A DNA stretch of 64,000 nucleotides from Palsa-89 sp963824345 (GTDB lineage Bacteria; Acidobacteriota; Terriglobia; Bryobacterales; Bryobacteraceae). Below the pieces are notes generated by a model. That model worked only from the letters and a program-made list of their open reading frames with translations. It had not been told where the DNA came from and did not search any database. The position numbers and the translations under genes are program-made. Every line of letters starts with the position of its first letter. The first letter of the stretch is position 1. Below, one piece after another: positions 25,340 to 33,745 of the stretch. The stretch spans positions 124,001 through 188,000 of the forward strand of contig CAWGOZ010000006.1 in the NCBI GenBank assembly GCA_963824345.1. The letters are read 5' to 3'.

Positions 25340-26113
25340 TTGTTTTCGCTTCTTCTGCACCCGACGCCGGAAGGTGCCGATCTTCTGATTGCGGACCTTC
25401 TCGAATGCGGTACGGCCGGTATCGCCGAGGAGTCAGGCGGACTGCGGGCGTTCTTCGAGAACGCCCAAGATGCCGCCGCCCCGGCTCTGGCCGCGGCGCT
25501 GCTGCGGCGCTTTGCCGAGTTTGCTCCCCAATTGCGCGAGGAGGAAGCCGTCGATTGGGAGCGCGCTACTCAGGATGCCTGGCCGCCCCTCTGCGTCGGA
25601 GAAAAATTCTATCTGGTGGCGCCCTGGCACGCATCCATAGCGGCGCCGCCTGGCCGCCTGCGCCTGGAAATTTATCCGGGCATGGCCTGCGGCACCGGAC
25701 GTCATCCCGCGACCCAGCTCTGCCTCAGAGCCATTGAGCGTTACGTCCAACCCGGCGCGCGGGTGCTGGACGTGGGCACCGGATCGGGCATTCTGTCGGA
25801 AGCCGCCAGACTGATGGGCGCGGCTTGCGTCATTGGATGCGATCTCGATCCGAGCGCGGTCAGCATCGCTTGCGAGCGCGGCGGCGTTCCGCTATTTGTC
25901 GGCTCGGCCGACGCCGTCCGATCGCAATGGGCCGACGTGATCGTCGCAAATATCGACTCCGCTACGCTCGAAAGCATCGCGGCGGAGCTGGCGCGCGTGC
26001 GTAGCCTGGAGTCCACTCTTATCCTTTCCGGTTTCCCGGAGTGGGAAATCCCCGAAAGTTTCTCGCCGCGGCAGGTCCTCGAGCAAGACGAATGGCGCTG
26101 CCTGATTTGCTAG
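25340..26113 (+). CDS. prmA: Ribosomal protein L11 methyltransferase
   Basis: The protein carries the PrmA core: IYPGMACGTGRHPATQLCL (PrmA's GxAFGTGxHxTT variant), then the SAM-binding VLDVGTGSGILSEAA, GCDLDPSAV and the catalytic IVANI (NPPY-like NxxxxxL). PrmA trimethylates L11. The N-terminus is uncertain: the open frame reaches back to 25190, but that would overlap the divergent ATP-grasp gene. The conserved start (FSLLLHPTPEGADLLIADL) fits a TTG at 25340, giving 257 residues. GGAG lies very close to that TTG. The protein is shorter than E. coli PrmA, as in other distant phyla. Confidence 0.82.
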   Translation: MFSLLLHPTPEGADLLIADLLECGTAGIAEESGGLRAFFENAQDAAAPALAAALLRRFAEFAPQLREEEAVDWERATQDAWPPLCVGEKFYLVAPWHASIAAPPGRLRLEIYPGMACGTGRHPATQLCLRAIERYVQPGARVLDVGTGSGILSEAARLMGAACVIGCDLDPSAVSIACERGGVPLFVGSADAVRSQWADVIVANIDSATLESIAAELARVRSLESTLILSGFPEWEIPESFSPRQVLEQDEWRCLIC

Positions 26114-26137
26114 CCGCATTTGGTAGCGGCCCGCGAT

Positions 26138-26908
26138 TTACATACCGAGCAGGTTGGTCTCCAGCTTCACGTAACCCTGCTCATCGGCCCATACGTTCAG
26201 CGCCACGCTTGCGATTTCATCCACCATGGGGATGGCGTGCCCGTCCTTGGTCAGGTCGATGGATTTAAGATACGTCTGGCAGGTGTCGCAAGCGTCGATG
26301 CGGGCCGCTGGAAACTCCGCGGCGCGATAAATTGGAAGTTTGTCCTTGTTCTCTTCCCCGCATCCGGGACACAACACGCGCCGGAACGGCCACTCGGTGG
26401 AACAAAGCGAACACAGCAGCCGGCGCTCGGCTCCGTCGCCTTCCCTGCGTAAGACTCCAGCCACGGGCCGCGCATTACAAAACGGGCAGGTCGCGCCAGC
26501 GCCGCTAGCCTGTCCGCTTGCATCGACGGGGCCGCGCGAAGCCAGGTATTCGGCAAAGGGCTGCAACAGTACTCTCGCATAGAAACGGCCCGCCGGATCG
26601 CAGGCCGCCAGCGCTGCCCCGCCTTCCCAGACCGCCGACAGCAAGTCCAGCTGCGATTCCGTTCCCTGAAGATAGTCCGCCGCGAAATTCGCCAACATCT
26701 CGGTGCCCGAGCGCGACACCAGTTGGATCAAAGCGGGAAAATGGAGCACTACAGCGCGCGCGTCCGTTTCGCCTTTGGACTGAAGTTCGGCGAAGGCTTT
26801 TTCCTGGAAACGGGCCAACTCGGCGTAGAATTTGAGCAATGGCGCCGAGGCTGGATGATCGCGCGCGAGCGTACTCGCCCGTGCGATGCGAAGGGCGTGC
26901 GTTATCAT
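26138..26908 (-). CDS. fdhE: FdhE-type formate dehydrogenase accessory protein
   Basis: The 256 residues have a helical N-terminal half and a C-terminal rubredoxin-like region with four CxxC pairs (CPFC, CSLC, CPGC and CDTC). The DKLPIYRAAEFPAARIDACD segment and the C-terminal DEIASVALNVWADEQGY are typical. FdhE binds iron and is needed for maturation of respiratory formate dehydrogenase. No formate dehydrogenase gene is seen in this window, so it stands apart from its expected partners. It converges with prmA, the two stops 25 bases apart. Confidence 0.9.
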   Translation of the reverse strand: MITHALRIARASTLARDHPASAPLLKFYAELARFQEKAFAELQSKGETDARAVVLHFPALIQLVSRSGTEMLANFAADYLQGTESQLDLLSAVWEGGAALAACDPAGRFYARVLLQPFAEYLASRGPVDASGQASGAGATCPFCNARPVAGVLRREGDGAERRLLCSLCSTEWPFRRVLCPGCGEENKDKLPIYRAAEFPAARIDACDTCQTYLKSIDLTKDGHAIPMVDEIASVALNVWADEQGYVKLETNLLGM

Positions 26909-26997
26909 TCCTTCTGGCCGCCTCTCGAAGGTACCACGACCCAGGATTTGTCCCGGCGCTCGAAAGATATATCGAATTTAAAAATGTTTCAATTCGG

Positions 26998-27026
26998 TTG
27001 ACGGGAGCGCGGAAGGATGGTATAAA
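26998..27026 (+). promoter_or_regulatory. Sigma-70-type promoter of the PilZ gene
   Basis: TTGACG and TATAAA are spaced by 17 bases, 44 bases upstream of the PilZ ATG. This is the best promoter match I found in the window. Confidence 0.7.
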
Positions 27027-27069
27027 AAACACTAACCCGTGTCGGTAGCGATTCTTACTCAGGAGGCAT

Positions 27070-27474
27070 ATGTCCGCAGCCCCCCTTGCAGCACGAGCCG
27101 CCGGTCGGTTGAAGACGTTCGTATCTGAACAGCGTTCTCACCAGCGCTATCCAATTGAGCTGGAGGTGGAATACCGTCTGTTGACGAAAGGCCAGTGTGA
27201 ATTGATCGGGTCCGGGAAGACGCGCAACATCAGCAGCGGCGGTGTGCTTTTTGAGGCCCTGGGGTCTCGCCCCGCCACCGGCCCGATCGAGCTGCTGCTG
27301 AACTGGCCCTTCCTCTTGGAAGGCGTTTGCCCGCTGAAACTGGTCATGAAGGGCCGCATCGTTCGCAGCGACATGCGCGGTATCGCCATACAGTCCAATT
27401 ACCATGAGTTTCGCACTGCCGGTTCGCGCAAGGCCAAAGGCCGGCCTTCCAATCTTGTCGTGCGCGTCAAGTGA
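27070..27474 (+). CDS. PilZ domain protein (probable cyclic di-GMP receptor)
   Basis: The 134 residues are essentially one PilZ domain. The c-di-GMP-binding RxxxR motif is RSHQR (22-26), followed by the NxSxxG motif NISSGG (53-58). Both are intact, so ligand binding is likely. The start has a strong AGGAGG six to seven bases upstream and a good promoter. The stop overlaps the GTG of the next gene (GTGA). Its position beside an export operon and glycan genes suggests control of polysaccharide output or motility, which is inference. Confidence 0.9.
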   Translation: MSAAPLAARAAGRLKTFVSEQRSHQRYPIELEVEYRLLTKGQCELIGSGKTRNISSGGVLFEALGSRPATGPIELLLNWPFLLEGVCPLKLVMKGRIVRSDMRGIAIQSNYHEFRTAGSRKAKGRPSNLVVRVK

Positions 27475-27866
27475 ACGCCGGTAGCGGCTTTCCCACCGCG
27501 CTCATCGTAGATGATGATGTCGCATTTATTCTTTGGCTAGGCGAAATGTTCGCCGAAAGCGGTTACCAAAGTGTCCCGGCGTTGCATTGCCGGCAAGCCA
27601 TGGCGCTGCTGAACAAATTGGCCTTGCGGGTTGACGTCCTGGTGTTGAATCCGAAATTGCGTGGCGCCGCTCGAACAGTGAAAGCGCTGGAAGCCGAGTA
27701 TCCGAAACTGCGGGTAGTGCTGATCGGCGATCCGTCGGCGCTGGGTTCAGGGCTGGGTTCCAATCACGTCACTTTAGACCGGCCCTCCGCCTGGGAGCCG
27801 ATTTCCCGTCCCCAGTGGGTCGCCAAAATTCGCAAAGCGCTGCTGCGCTTATCGGTCGTGAAATAG
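27471..27866 (+). CDS. Degenerate receiver-domain protein (pseudo-receiver)
   Basis: The 131 residues follow the receiver fold: the acidic cluster is VDDD (13-16) after strand 1. But at the end of strand 3 the phospho-acceptor Asp is Asn (VLVLNPKL, Asn60), and the conserved Lys-Pro near the C-terminus is Arg-Pro (LDRPS). It therefore should not be phosphorylated in the usual way. The GTG start overlaps the PilZ stop, so the two are translationally coupled and may work as a pair. The C-terminus ends right before the convergent HYDIN-type gene (seven-base gap). Confidence 0.8.
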   Translation: MNAGSGFPTALIVDDDVAFILWLGEMFAESGYQSVPALHCRQAMALLNKLALRVDVLVLNPKLRGAARTVKALEAEYPKLRVVLIGDPSALGSGLGSNHVTLDRPSAWEPISRPQWVAKIRKALLRLSVVK

Positions 27867-27872
27867 TTTTTT

Positions 27873-30092
27873 CTACTGCACGCTGGATGTTACCGAGCTG
27901 GACGTCCCTACTCCATTGCTGACCGTGGCGGCCACCGAGGCGATGCTTTCGATCAACTCCTGCCCTGCTTTGACGGTGCCTTGCAGCAGGAATGGCACCG
28001 TAATCTGAAACAGTCCGCCGAACGCCTCCGACGCCGTACTCCCAAACCAAACCGTGGAAGCCTGGCTTAGATTGATCGGAGGTAGAGAGCCTTGAATGTT
28101 GAAACCGGGCGCCGCCGTGAATGTAACGTTGAGCGCGCTCAGACTGCGCGTGGTGGAGTACCCGGTCAGCACCAATTCGAAGCTGTTCGCGGTCTCGTTG
28201 GTAACTTCCGCACCCTCCACAACCGGCGCCTCAGAAGGTATTGTGAACTGAAGCGTGCTGGGAGAGGACGACGTTATAGCCGTTCCGGTGGTGGTGGCGA
28301 AAGTGGGCGTCAGCGTCACGGTCTCGGCCACGGTTCCCGTTTGCACGCCAATCTGGGATCCCTGTCCCTCGAAGTCGGCGCTGGTGCTGCCCGCCGGGAT
28401 GGTGAAATCGACGGTCCGGTTCCCGGTGGTGCTGCTGAGGGCGAATTCGACGGCCGGATCGGTTCCGAAAGCACCTTGCGTTGTGATCGTGAGCGTGCCC
28501 GTAAGATCCAACGAATAGGCTTTCGACAATGTCAGGCTAACGTTGGACTGGGCGGCCGGCGCAACAGTCCCGCTGGGACCCGTAATCGCGTACGACCCAA
28601 GCGGCGCAGGCGTCGTACCGCCTCCTTGCAGCGTGATGGAGGTCGTATTCACAATCAGAGCATCGGTAGAAACTCCGGTCGTGGTCGGAGTGAAGGTGAT
28701 CGGAAAGGAAAGCGACTGCCCGGCCGCCAGAATCTTTGGAAGCGCGATGGACGGCACGCTAAACGGACCGCTCACCGGGTTCGGAGCGATGAGCGAAATG
28801 GTGGCTGGCAGCGAACCTGAATTGGTCACCGTGAAGGTCACTTTCTCGGAATCGCCCACCGGGATCGAGCTGAACAATACCACCGGTGTGGTCGGATTCA
28901 CTGCGGTAGTGCCCGCGCTGGAGGTGTAGGAGTAAGTCAGATTCGCTCCCAGGCCTTGGCCCGACAAAGTAAACGAGGCGTTCCCAACCACCAGATAGCC
29001 GGTTTGGGTTCCTACCTGGGTCGGAGTAAACGTCAGCGGCACGCTGAAGCTGTTGCCGGTGGTTAAAGTCACCGGCAAAGTGATCGGACTGGTGAGTGTA
29101 AACGGAGGGTTCGCGCTAACCGAGTTGATGGTGCCGCTGGCGCTTCCTGTATTGGTTACAGTCAGAATTAGACTGCTGGTGCTTCCGACATTCGCGCCTG
29201 GAAATGTGATGGTTCCGCTGGGCGGCACGGTGGTGGCTGGCTTCCCTTGTATCAGGACTTTATACGTAAACGTAGAGGTAATTCCGCTGCCAGAAAAATT
29301 AACCGTCTCGGTGAGGCCGCCCTGGAATGTGATTTGAATGGAAGCTGCATCAGTCTCCACCGCGGCCGGCGTGTAGTTCACCACTAATTCCAGCCCCATT
29401 CCGGATGCCAGTGCGTAGGGCAGCAGAGGTATGCCTTCCAGCTGGAACGGTGAACTGGCAGGAGGCTGAGTTATGGCGGTAATCACACCCGTGCCGCTCC
29501 CGATGTTGTCAATGTCGAGATCCGCACTCGCCGTGGTGTTCACTTGAGTAGCGCCAAAGGGAATCGTCCCGCCGGACGGGATCGACACGAAATTCTTCGA
29601 TGTCTCCAAAATGTAGCCCAGCGAGTAGGAGGGCGAAGTGCCCTGCAGACCGATCTCAATCTCATTTTGCACCGGCGGCGAATTCGTTCCAGTGCCCGGT
29701 TCGGTGTAAGTCACGGTGATGTCGCCATTCGCTTCGGCTGTCGTGGTGGGAGTGTACGTAACCGTAATGGTGAAGGTCTGGCCAGCGGTAATGGTTTGTG
29801 GCAGCATCGTCAAGTTGGACGTTACGTTGAACTCAGTAGAGCCGATCGGTTGAAACGCAGTGATCGTCGCCACACTGCTTCCGGTGTACCTGGCTGTGAT
29901 GGTAGCCGTCGCCGTGGCCCCTACCGCGGTCACGAACGGCACGGTGGAGTCGTTCGGGATGATGGCCGACTGTCCGTTCTCAAAGGCCGTCAAAGTGAAA
30001 TCGATGTTTTGTGCCGAAGCGATGCCGCAGGCGAACACGGCCAGAATCAACCCGCCAAGGATCAACCTTCCAGGAAAGAGTCGGGATACCAT
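27873..30092 (-). CDS. Secreted HYDIN/ASPM-like choice-of-anchor D repeat protein
   Basis: The 739-residue product has a signal peptide (VSRLFPGRLILGGLILAVF, cleavage after IASAQ) and a series of Ig-like domains of about 110 residues. Each carries phrases such as TITAGQTFTITVTYTPTT, GNSFSVPLTFTPTQVGTQ and AGQSLSFPITFTPTTTGV, which are the ASPM/SPD-2/Hydin pattern. Such repeats build extended surface or periplasmic proteins. A final domain has a calx-beta-like stretch. The start at 30092 is chosen because the signal peptide begins there; the frame is open back to 30293 inside the upstream gene. It is the last gene of the export operon. Confidence 0.85.
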   Translation of the reverse strand: MVSRLFPGRLILGGLILAVFACGIASAQNIDFTLTAFENGQSAIIPNDSTVPFVTAVGATATATITARYTGSSVATITAFQPIGSTEFNVTSNLTMLPQTITAGQTFTITVTYTPTTTAEANGDITVTYTEPGTGTNSPPVQNEIEIGLQGTSPSYSLGYILETSKNFVSIPSGGTIPFGATQVNTTASADLDIDNIGSGTGVITAITQPPASSPFQLEGIPLLPYALASGMGLELVVNYTPAAVETDAASIQITFQGGLTETVNFSGSGITSTFTYKVLIQGKPATTVPPSGTITFPGANVGSTSSLILTVTNTGSASGTINSVSANPPFTLTSPITLPVTLTTGNSFSVPLTFTPTQVGTQTGYLVVGNASFTLSGQGLGANLTYSYTSSAGTTAVNPTTPVVLFSSIPVGDSEKVTFTVTNSGSLPATISLIAPNPVSGPFSVPSIALPKILAAGQSLSFPITFTPTTTGVSTDALIVNTTSITLQGGGTTPAPLGSYAITGPSGTVAPAAQSNVSLTLSKAYSLDLTGTLTITTQGAFGTDPAVEFALSSTTGNRTVDFTIPAGSTSADFEGQGSQIGVQTGTVAETVTLTPTFATTTGTAITSSSPSTLQFTIPSEAPVVEGAEVTNETANSFELVLTGYSTTRSLSALNVTFTAAPGFNIQGSLPPINLSQASTVWFGSTASEAFGGLFQITVPFLLQGTVKAGQELIESIASVAATVSNGVGTSSSVTSSVQ

Positions 30093-30093
30093 C

Positions 30094-31110
30094 TTAGCGT
30101 TCGCCCTCCAGCAGTCCCGCGCGGCCATGGGCCGGCGAAGGCGACTGAATGGCGGGGACGAAATAGGCGCCCGGTACTGGAGCGCTGCTGACCAGCCACA
30201 ACGGATTCGCCGCCTGGACGCGCGCCGCCGCCACGAAACTGACGCTGCCAAAAGGATCCAGGCTGGTGGCCTTAAAACTGAGTGGAACGTCACTCACGAT
30301 TTGCTGGGTCCGGATGTCCAGAATGCGAAGCACACTCGCGCTGGCCACATAAAGCTGCTGGATGTTTTGTGAGTTCTCCACCGTCTGAATGGCCACGGGA
30401 TTGGAAAGCCCTTCGAGCGGAATGCTCTGATATCCGTGGCTGCTCAAATCAATCGCGATCACTTCGGGAACATTGCTATCCAGCACGTATAGCGTAGTGG
30501 AGTCGCTCGATCCGGCAGCCGGCGAGAACGCTAGCGCGATCGGCTTGGAAACTTGCTTGAGGCTGGTAAAGCTCTCACCGTCGGAACTCTGGTATACGCC
30601 CCCGCGGTCTCCGGTTACACCCACGGCCATCCGCTTGCCTAGCGCATCGGCCGCCACCGATGCCAGCGTGCCCCCCAGCTCCGACCCGTCCACGCGTTTT
30701 CCCACGGCGGGCGCGCCGGGAAGTCCAGAGATCGTCTGCCACCAGTTGCCGCTCAGCGAATAGAGGATGGCACGCGATCCATTGCCGGACCATGCAATTC
30801 CCTCCGGCCGTGTCTCCACACCCGCAAGCGCGCGCGTGGAAATGGTGGAACCCAAACCGGAGATCAACAGAACTTGGCCTCTTTGAAATCCAATGCCATA
30901 GCTCTGGCGCGGCGCGACAGAAGCAAACTCCAGGCCGTTGCGCAACGGAGGCCCGAAGGTTGCAGCGCCCGGAAAACCAAATACCGCGCGCAGACTCCGG
31001 GTGGGCGCGTCAAAAGTGTAACCTTCCACCGGCCCGGTCAACGTGGGTTGTTGCGCGCACAAACAGGACGCGGAGACAATTCCGAGAACAAGGGAAAATG
31101 CGGAACGCAT
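30094..31110 (-). CDS. Secreted propeller-like protein, unknown function
   Basis: The 338 residues have a signal peptide (MRSAFSLVLGIVSASCLCAQ). The rest looks like beta-propeller blades: IAWSGNGSRAILYSLSG, LASVAADALGKRMAVGVTG, IALAFSPAAGSSDSTTLYVL and SVLRILDIRTQQIV. The blades are poorly conserved and I cannot assign a family. It ends one base before the HYDIN-type gene starts and begins four bases after the Ig-like membrane protein ends, so these genes form one operon. A surface scaffold or sensor role is possible. Confidence 0.72.
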   Translation of the reverse strand: MRSAFSLVLGIVSASCLCAQQPTLTGPVEGYTFDAPTRSLRAVFGFPGAATFGPPLRNGLEFASVAPRQSYGIGFQRGQVLLISGLGSTISTRALAGVETRPEGIAWSGNGSRAILYSLSGNWWQTISGLPGAPAVGKRVDGSELGGTLASVAADALGKRMAVGVTGDRGGVYQSSDGESFTSLKQVSKPIALAFSPAAGSSDSTTLYVLDSNVPEVIAIDLSSHGYQSIPLEGLSNPVAIQTVENSQNIQQLYVASASVLRILDIRTQQIVSDVPLSFKATSLDPFGSVSFVAAARVQAANPLWLVSSAPVPGAYFVPAIQSPSPAHGRAGLLEGER

Positions 31111-31114
31111 GCTT

Positions 31115-31831
31115 TTAGGGGGCTCCCACGGTCGGGGATCCCGGACTCACCGTGATGGTAGGACCGCCGGAACCTTTGGATCCGCCCCGCGTTGCCAGGA
31201 ACACGCCGATACCAATCGCTGCCGCGGCCCCGCCGATGACCGCGATCTTCACCCAGCGGCGCGACCAATAACCGGCAGCCGTGCTCTTCGGTTTCTCGCC
31301 AACCACTCGTGTGACGTTGATCATCGTAAGAGTGGTTTCGCCCACTTGATTGCCATAGGTGGCAGTCACGTGAACCTGGAATTTACCGGTCTGACCGTTG
31401 GCCATCCAGTTGAGCGCGGCCGCTTGCCCTTCACTATTGGTCCGAACGGTTTGCGAAGTCTTGCCTCCGGCAAAAACCGCTCCCGGGCCGCTCACTGGAA
31501 AGCGAAATACGACGTCCGCCGTTTCCACCGGGCGCTCATCGCGGTCGGTCACTTGAACCACCAGTGGAGCCATGACTCTGCGCTCCAGGTCGTTCATTTC
31601 GTTGTTGCCGGCCAGCACCCGCACGTTCAGGCTCTGCTCGACCGGTAACTGGGCGAGCGGCTGAGCAGGAGCGGAAGCCGGTGGAGCCTGCGCCGGCGCC
31701 GCTGGCCCCTGGGCGGCCTGAGGCGGAACGGCGCCTTGCTCGGCAGCCTGGGTTTGCGTGATGGCGAGGAGGCCGGCCAACGCGGCGGGCAAGTAGCGTT
31801 TCGCTAGCCCTCGAGTTCCTGAATGGGGCAT
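31115..31831 (-). CDS. Exported Ig-like protein with C-terminal membrane anchor
   Basis: The 238 residues include a signal peptide (about 1-28, ending TQTQA), an Ala/Pro/Gln-rich linker and an invasin-like Ig domain at about 70-165 (MAPLVVQVTDRDERPVETAD, then FRFPVSGPGAVFAGG). A basic stretch and one membrane helix (WVKIAVIGGAAAAIGIGVFL) follow, then a short Gly/Ser/Pro tail. The frame opens at 31939, but the signal peptide supports the ATG at 31831. It follows the Wza-like gene by 41 bases. The domain order suggests a cell-envelope protein; partners are unknown. Confidence 0.78.
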   Translation of the reverse strand: MPHSGTRGLAKRYLPAALAGLLAITQTQAAEQGAVPPQAAQGPAAPAQAPPASAPAQPLAQLPVEQSLNVRVLAGNNEMNDLERRVMAPLVVQVTDRDERPVETADVVFRFPVSGPGAVFAGGKTSQTVRTNSEGQAAALNWMANGQTGKFQVHVTATYGNQVGETTLTMINVTRVVGEKPKSTAAGYWSRRWVKIAVIGGAAAAIGIGVFLATRGGSKGSGGPTITVSPGSPTVGAP

Positions 31832-31872
31832 TAATACAGGCTCAGTGTACCAAAGTTTTATTGCGCAACATC

Positions 31873-32901
31873 TTATTGCGCTATCAGGAAAAGAATATAC
31901 GGCAGCATCGGCAATGCAGTGCTGGCAACCGTTTGCCAAAACTGCCGCGAGTACGAGCGGGGGATATAGACGATGTCGTTCGGAAACAATGGAACGTCAA
32001 TGCCCTTCCCGTCAAACAGCGCTTTCGCATCAACCTCGATCACCGTGCGGCGATTGGTCCCTTCAATGGGGCGGAGAATCCGCACTCGATCCTTCTTGGC
32101 GTCCTTAGTGAAACCTCCCGATTGGCTGAGCGCCTGCAGGATGGAAATCGAATCGCGTTCTCCGAGCTCAATAGAGGAAATCCGGTTGACCTCTCCGTTC
32201 ACATAAACGCTCTCGGCGCGGCCGACGGATATCACATCGTAGGGCTGCAAGAGGATATTCTCCGCGGGATTTATATTCTGACGGAGGCTTCCCAGGCTGA
32301 TTTCAACCGTGCTGATTTTCTTCTCGGGATCCACGACGGCGCTGGGGAGCGGGATCGAGCCATACTCTTCGTGCCGGGTAATCACCAGGTGCCGCGAGGC
32401 GTTGGGCAGCATCCCGCCCACGCTGGTCAGCATCTCCGTCAAGGTGCGATTGCCCTGCAAAGGGTAGATCCCAGGGCGCGTGAACAGCCCCACGAAGTAC
32501 ACCGGAGCGCTGCGGAACTGAACCACATCGACGAACACTTGCGGCTCGCGGATGTATTCCTTCAGCCGCCGCACCAGGTCCACTTCCAGCTCCTGCAGTG
32601 TCATCCCCGCGGCGTGTATGCGGCCCACCAACGGCAGGTTGATGTTGCCGTCGCCATCCACGCGAAAAGGCTTTTGATTGATTTCCTCCGCCTCGGGCGC
32701 TCGAATCAGAATCTGATCGTTCGGTCCCAAGACGTAATTGGGGCGCACCGTATCTGGCGGAAGCTGTTGACCCGTAGTTTGAGCGGGCTGAGTGGATTGC
32801 GCCGGATTGCCAAGGTCGGGCAGCGGCTGCTGCTGCGCCTGTACAGGCACCGCGGCCAGTGCCAATAGAAGCGTGAGAACCTTTTTCCGAGGAGAGCCCA
32901 T
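31873..32901 (-). CDS. Polysaccharide export protein, Wza/OPX family
   Basis: The 342-residue protein has a signal peptide (ending VPVQAQ). The polysaccharide export domain reads YVLGPNDQILIRAPEAEEI and FRVDGDGNINLPLVGRI. Two SLBB-type ligand-binding domains contain VYFVGLFTRPGIYPLQGNRT and VYVNGEVNRISSIELGERD. The C-terminal end is hydrophobic (TALPMLPYILFLIAQ), which may be a membrane-spanning helix. OPX proteins form the channel for capsule or exopolysaccharide across the outer membrane. There is no lipobox Cys, unlike E. coli Wza. No Wzc kinase or Wzx/Wzy genes lie next to it. Confidence 0.92.
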   Translation of the reverse strand: MGSPRKKVLTLLLALAAVPVQAQQQPLPDLGNPAQSTQPAQTTGQQLPPDTVRPNYVLGPNDQILIRAPEAEEINQKPFRVDGDGNINLPLVGRIHAAGMTLQELEVDLVRRLKEYIREPQVFVDVVQFRSAPVYFVGLFTRPGIYPLQGNRTLTEMLTSVGGMLPNASRHLVITRHEEYGSIPLPSAVVDPEKKISTVEISLGSLRQNINPAENILLQPYDVISVGRAESVYVNGEVNRISSIELGERDSISILQALSQSGGFTKDAKKDRVRILRPIEGTNRRTVIEVDAKALFDGKGIDVPLFPNDIVYIPRSYSRQFWQTVASTALPMLPYILFLIAQ

Positions 32902-32942
32902 TATATTGATTTTCTTTGACTTTACTACTCTACTTTACTTCA

Positions 32943-33533
32943 CTACCTTACCTGAGTTGCCTGAACCCCTGCCGCCACTGCCCCGGATGCCGCCTGAGCA
33001 CGCACTGGTCGTACCGAGCGGCGGTCCACTTCAGCCGAGACCGAGCGCTGCAAAAGGTTGATGGAGACCACCAGCCGCTGTTTCCCTTTCAACTCCACCA
33101 GGATGCCTTCCAGGCCAGTCAGCGGGCCACGTTCGATGCGTATCGTCTGGCCAACGTTTAGAAACGGATAAGGCGTCACCAGCAGCCCGGATTCCACCAT
33201 CCTGCGGACCCGATCGATCTCCTGGTCCGGGATGGCCTCCGGTGTTCTTCCGAATCCCACCAGATCCACCACTCCCGGCGCCGTGAGCACGGCCCGGCGA
33301 TCGCCGGCATCAAACCGGCAGAAGATATAGCCGGGAAATAGATATTGTTCGATTTCCTTGGTCCGATCCGACCAGCGGCGCTCAGACTTATAGGATGGTG
33401 CGAACTGTTCGTATCCACGTTCCCGTAGATGCGCGATGGCGGTCCGTTCCTGGTTCGAACGCACCCGAACCGCGAACCAATGGTGCGCCGGGCCGTGTTC
33501 GCCAAGCGGAGATTGGAAATACTGAGGAAGCAT
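32943..33533 (-). CDS. NusG/RfaH-like transcription factor of a polysaccharide operon
   Basis: The 196 residues contain a NusG N-terminal domain (HHWFAVRVRSNQERTAIAHL, LFPGYIFCRFD) and a C-terminal KOW domain (VGQTIRIERGPLTGLEGILV). Specialised NusG paralogues such as RfaH, UpxY and LoaP load onto RNA polymerase early in long surface-polysaccharide operons and prevent premature termination. Its place as first gene before the OPX gene fits this role. The ATG at 33533 has GGAAGG upstream; the frame is open to 33581. A 14-bp palindrome lies about 30 bases upstream. Confidence 0.88.
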   Translation of the reverse strand: MLPQYFQSPLGEHGPAHHWFAVRVRSNQERTAIAHLRERGYEQFAPSYKSERRWSDRTKEIEQYLFPGYIFCRFDAGDRRAVLTAPGVVDLVGFGRTPEAIPDQEIDRVRRMVESGLLVTPYPFLNVGQTIRIERGPLTGLEGILVELKGKQRLVVSINLLQRSVSAEVDRRSVRPVRAQAASGAVAAGVQATQVR

Positions 33534-33560
33534 TACCTTCCAACAGCTTGACCGATTCTT

Positions 33561-33574
33561 TTGACAGTTGTCAA
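33561..33574. promoter_or_regulatory. 14-bp palindrome upstream of the NusG-like gene
   Basis: TTGACA-GT-TGTCAA is a perfect inverted repeat with a two-base centre. It is located 28 bases upstream of the NusG-like start. It could be an operator; the TTGACA half could also serve as a -35 element. Confidence 0.45.
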
Positions 33575-33678
33575 TGTACAAAAGCTCCAGTACCGATGGG
33601 CTACTTGTAATCGTTTGGCCAATCGCATTGATCGCCTTGCGGCTGAGGGGCTTGCTGCGAATCGCTGGCCGGCCTTCG

Positions 33679-33704
33679 AGTACTTAGATCTTCTAGTACT
33701 AAAG
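33679..33704. promoter_or_regulatory. AGTACT double site before the phosphoramidate-type cluster
   Basis: Two AGTACT palindromes at 33679 and 33695 are spaced by ten bases, and the second continues as CTAGTACTAAAG. A -10-like TACAAT lies at 33733-33738 without a good -35. This puts the sites where an activator would bind for transcription starting near 33745. The half-site CTTTAGTACT recurs upstream of the gene at 42036. Confidence 0.5.
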
Positions 33705-33745
33705 ATCGAGTTCCGCTTGCCGCCTTTAGCGTTACAATCTGATCA

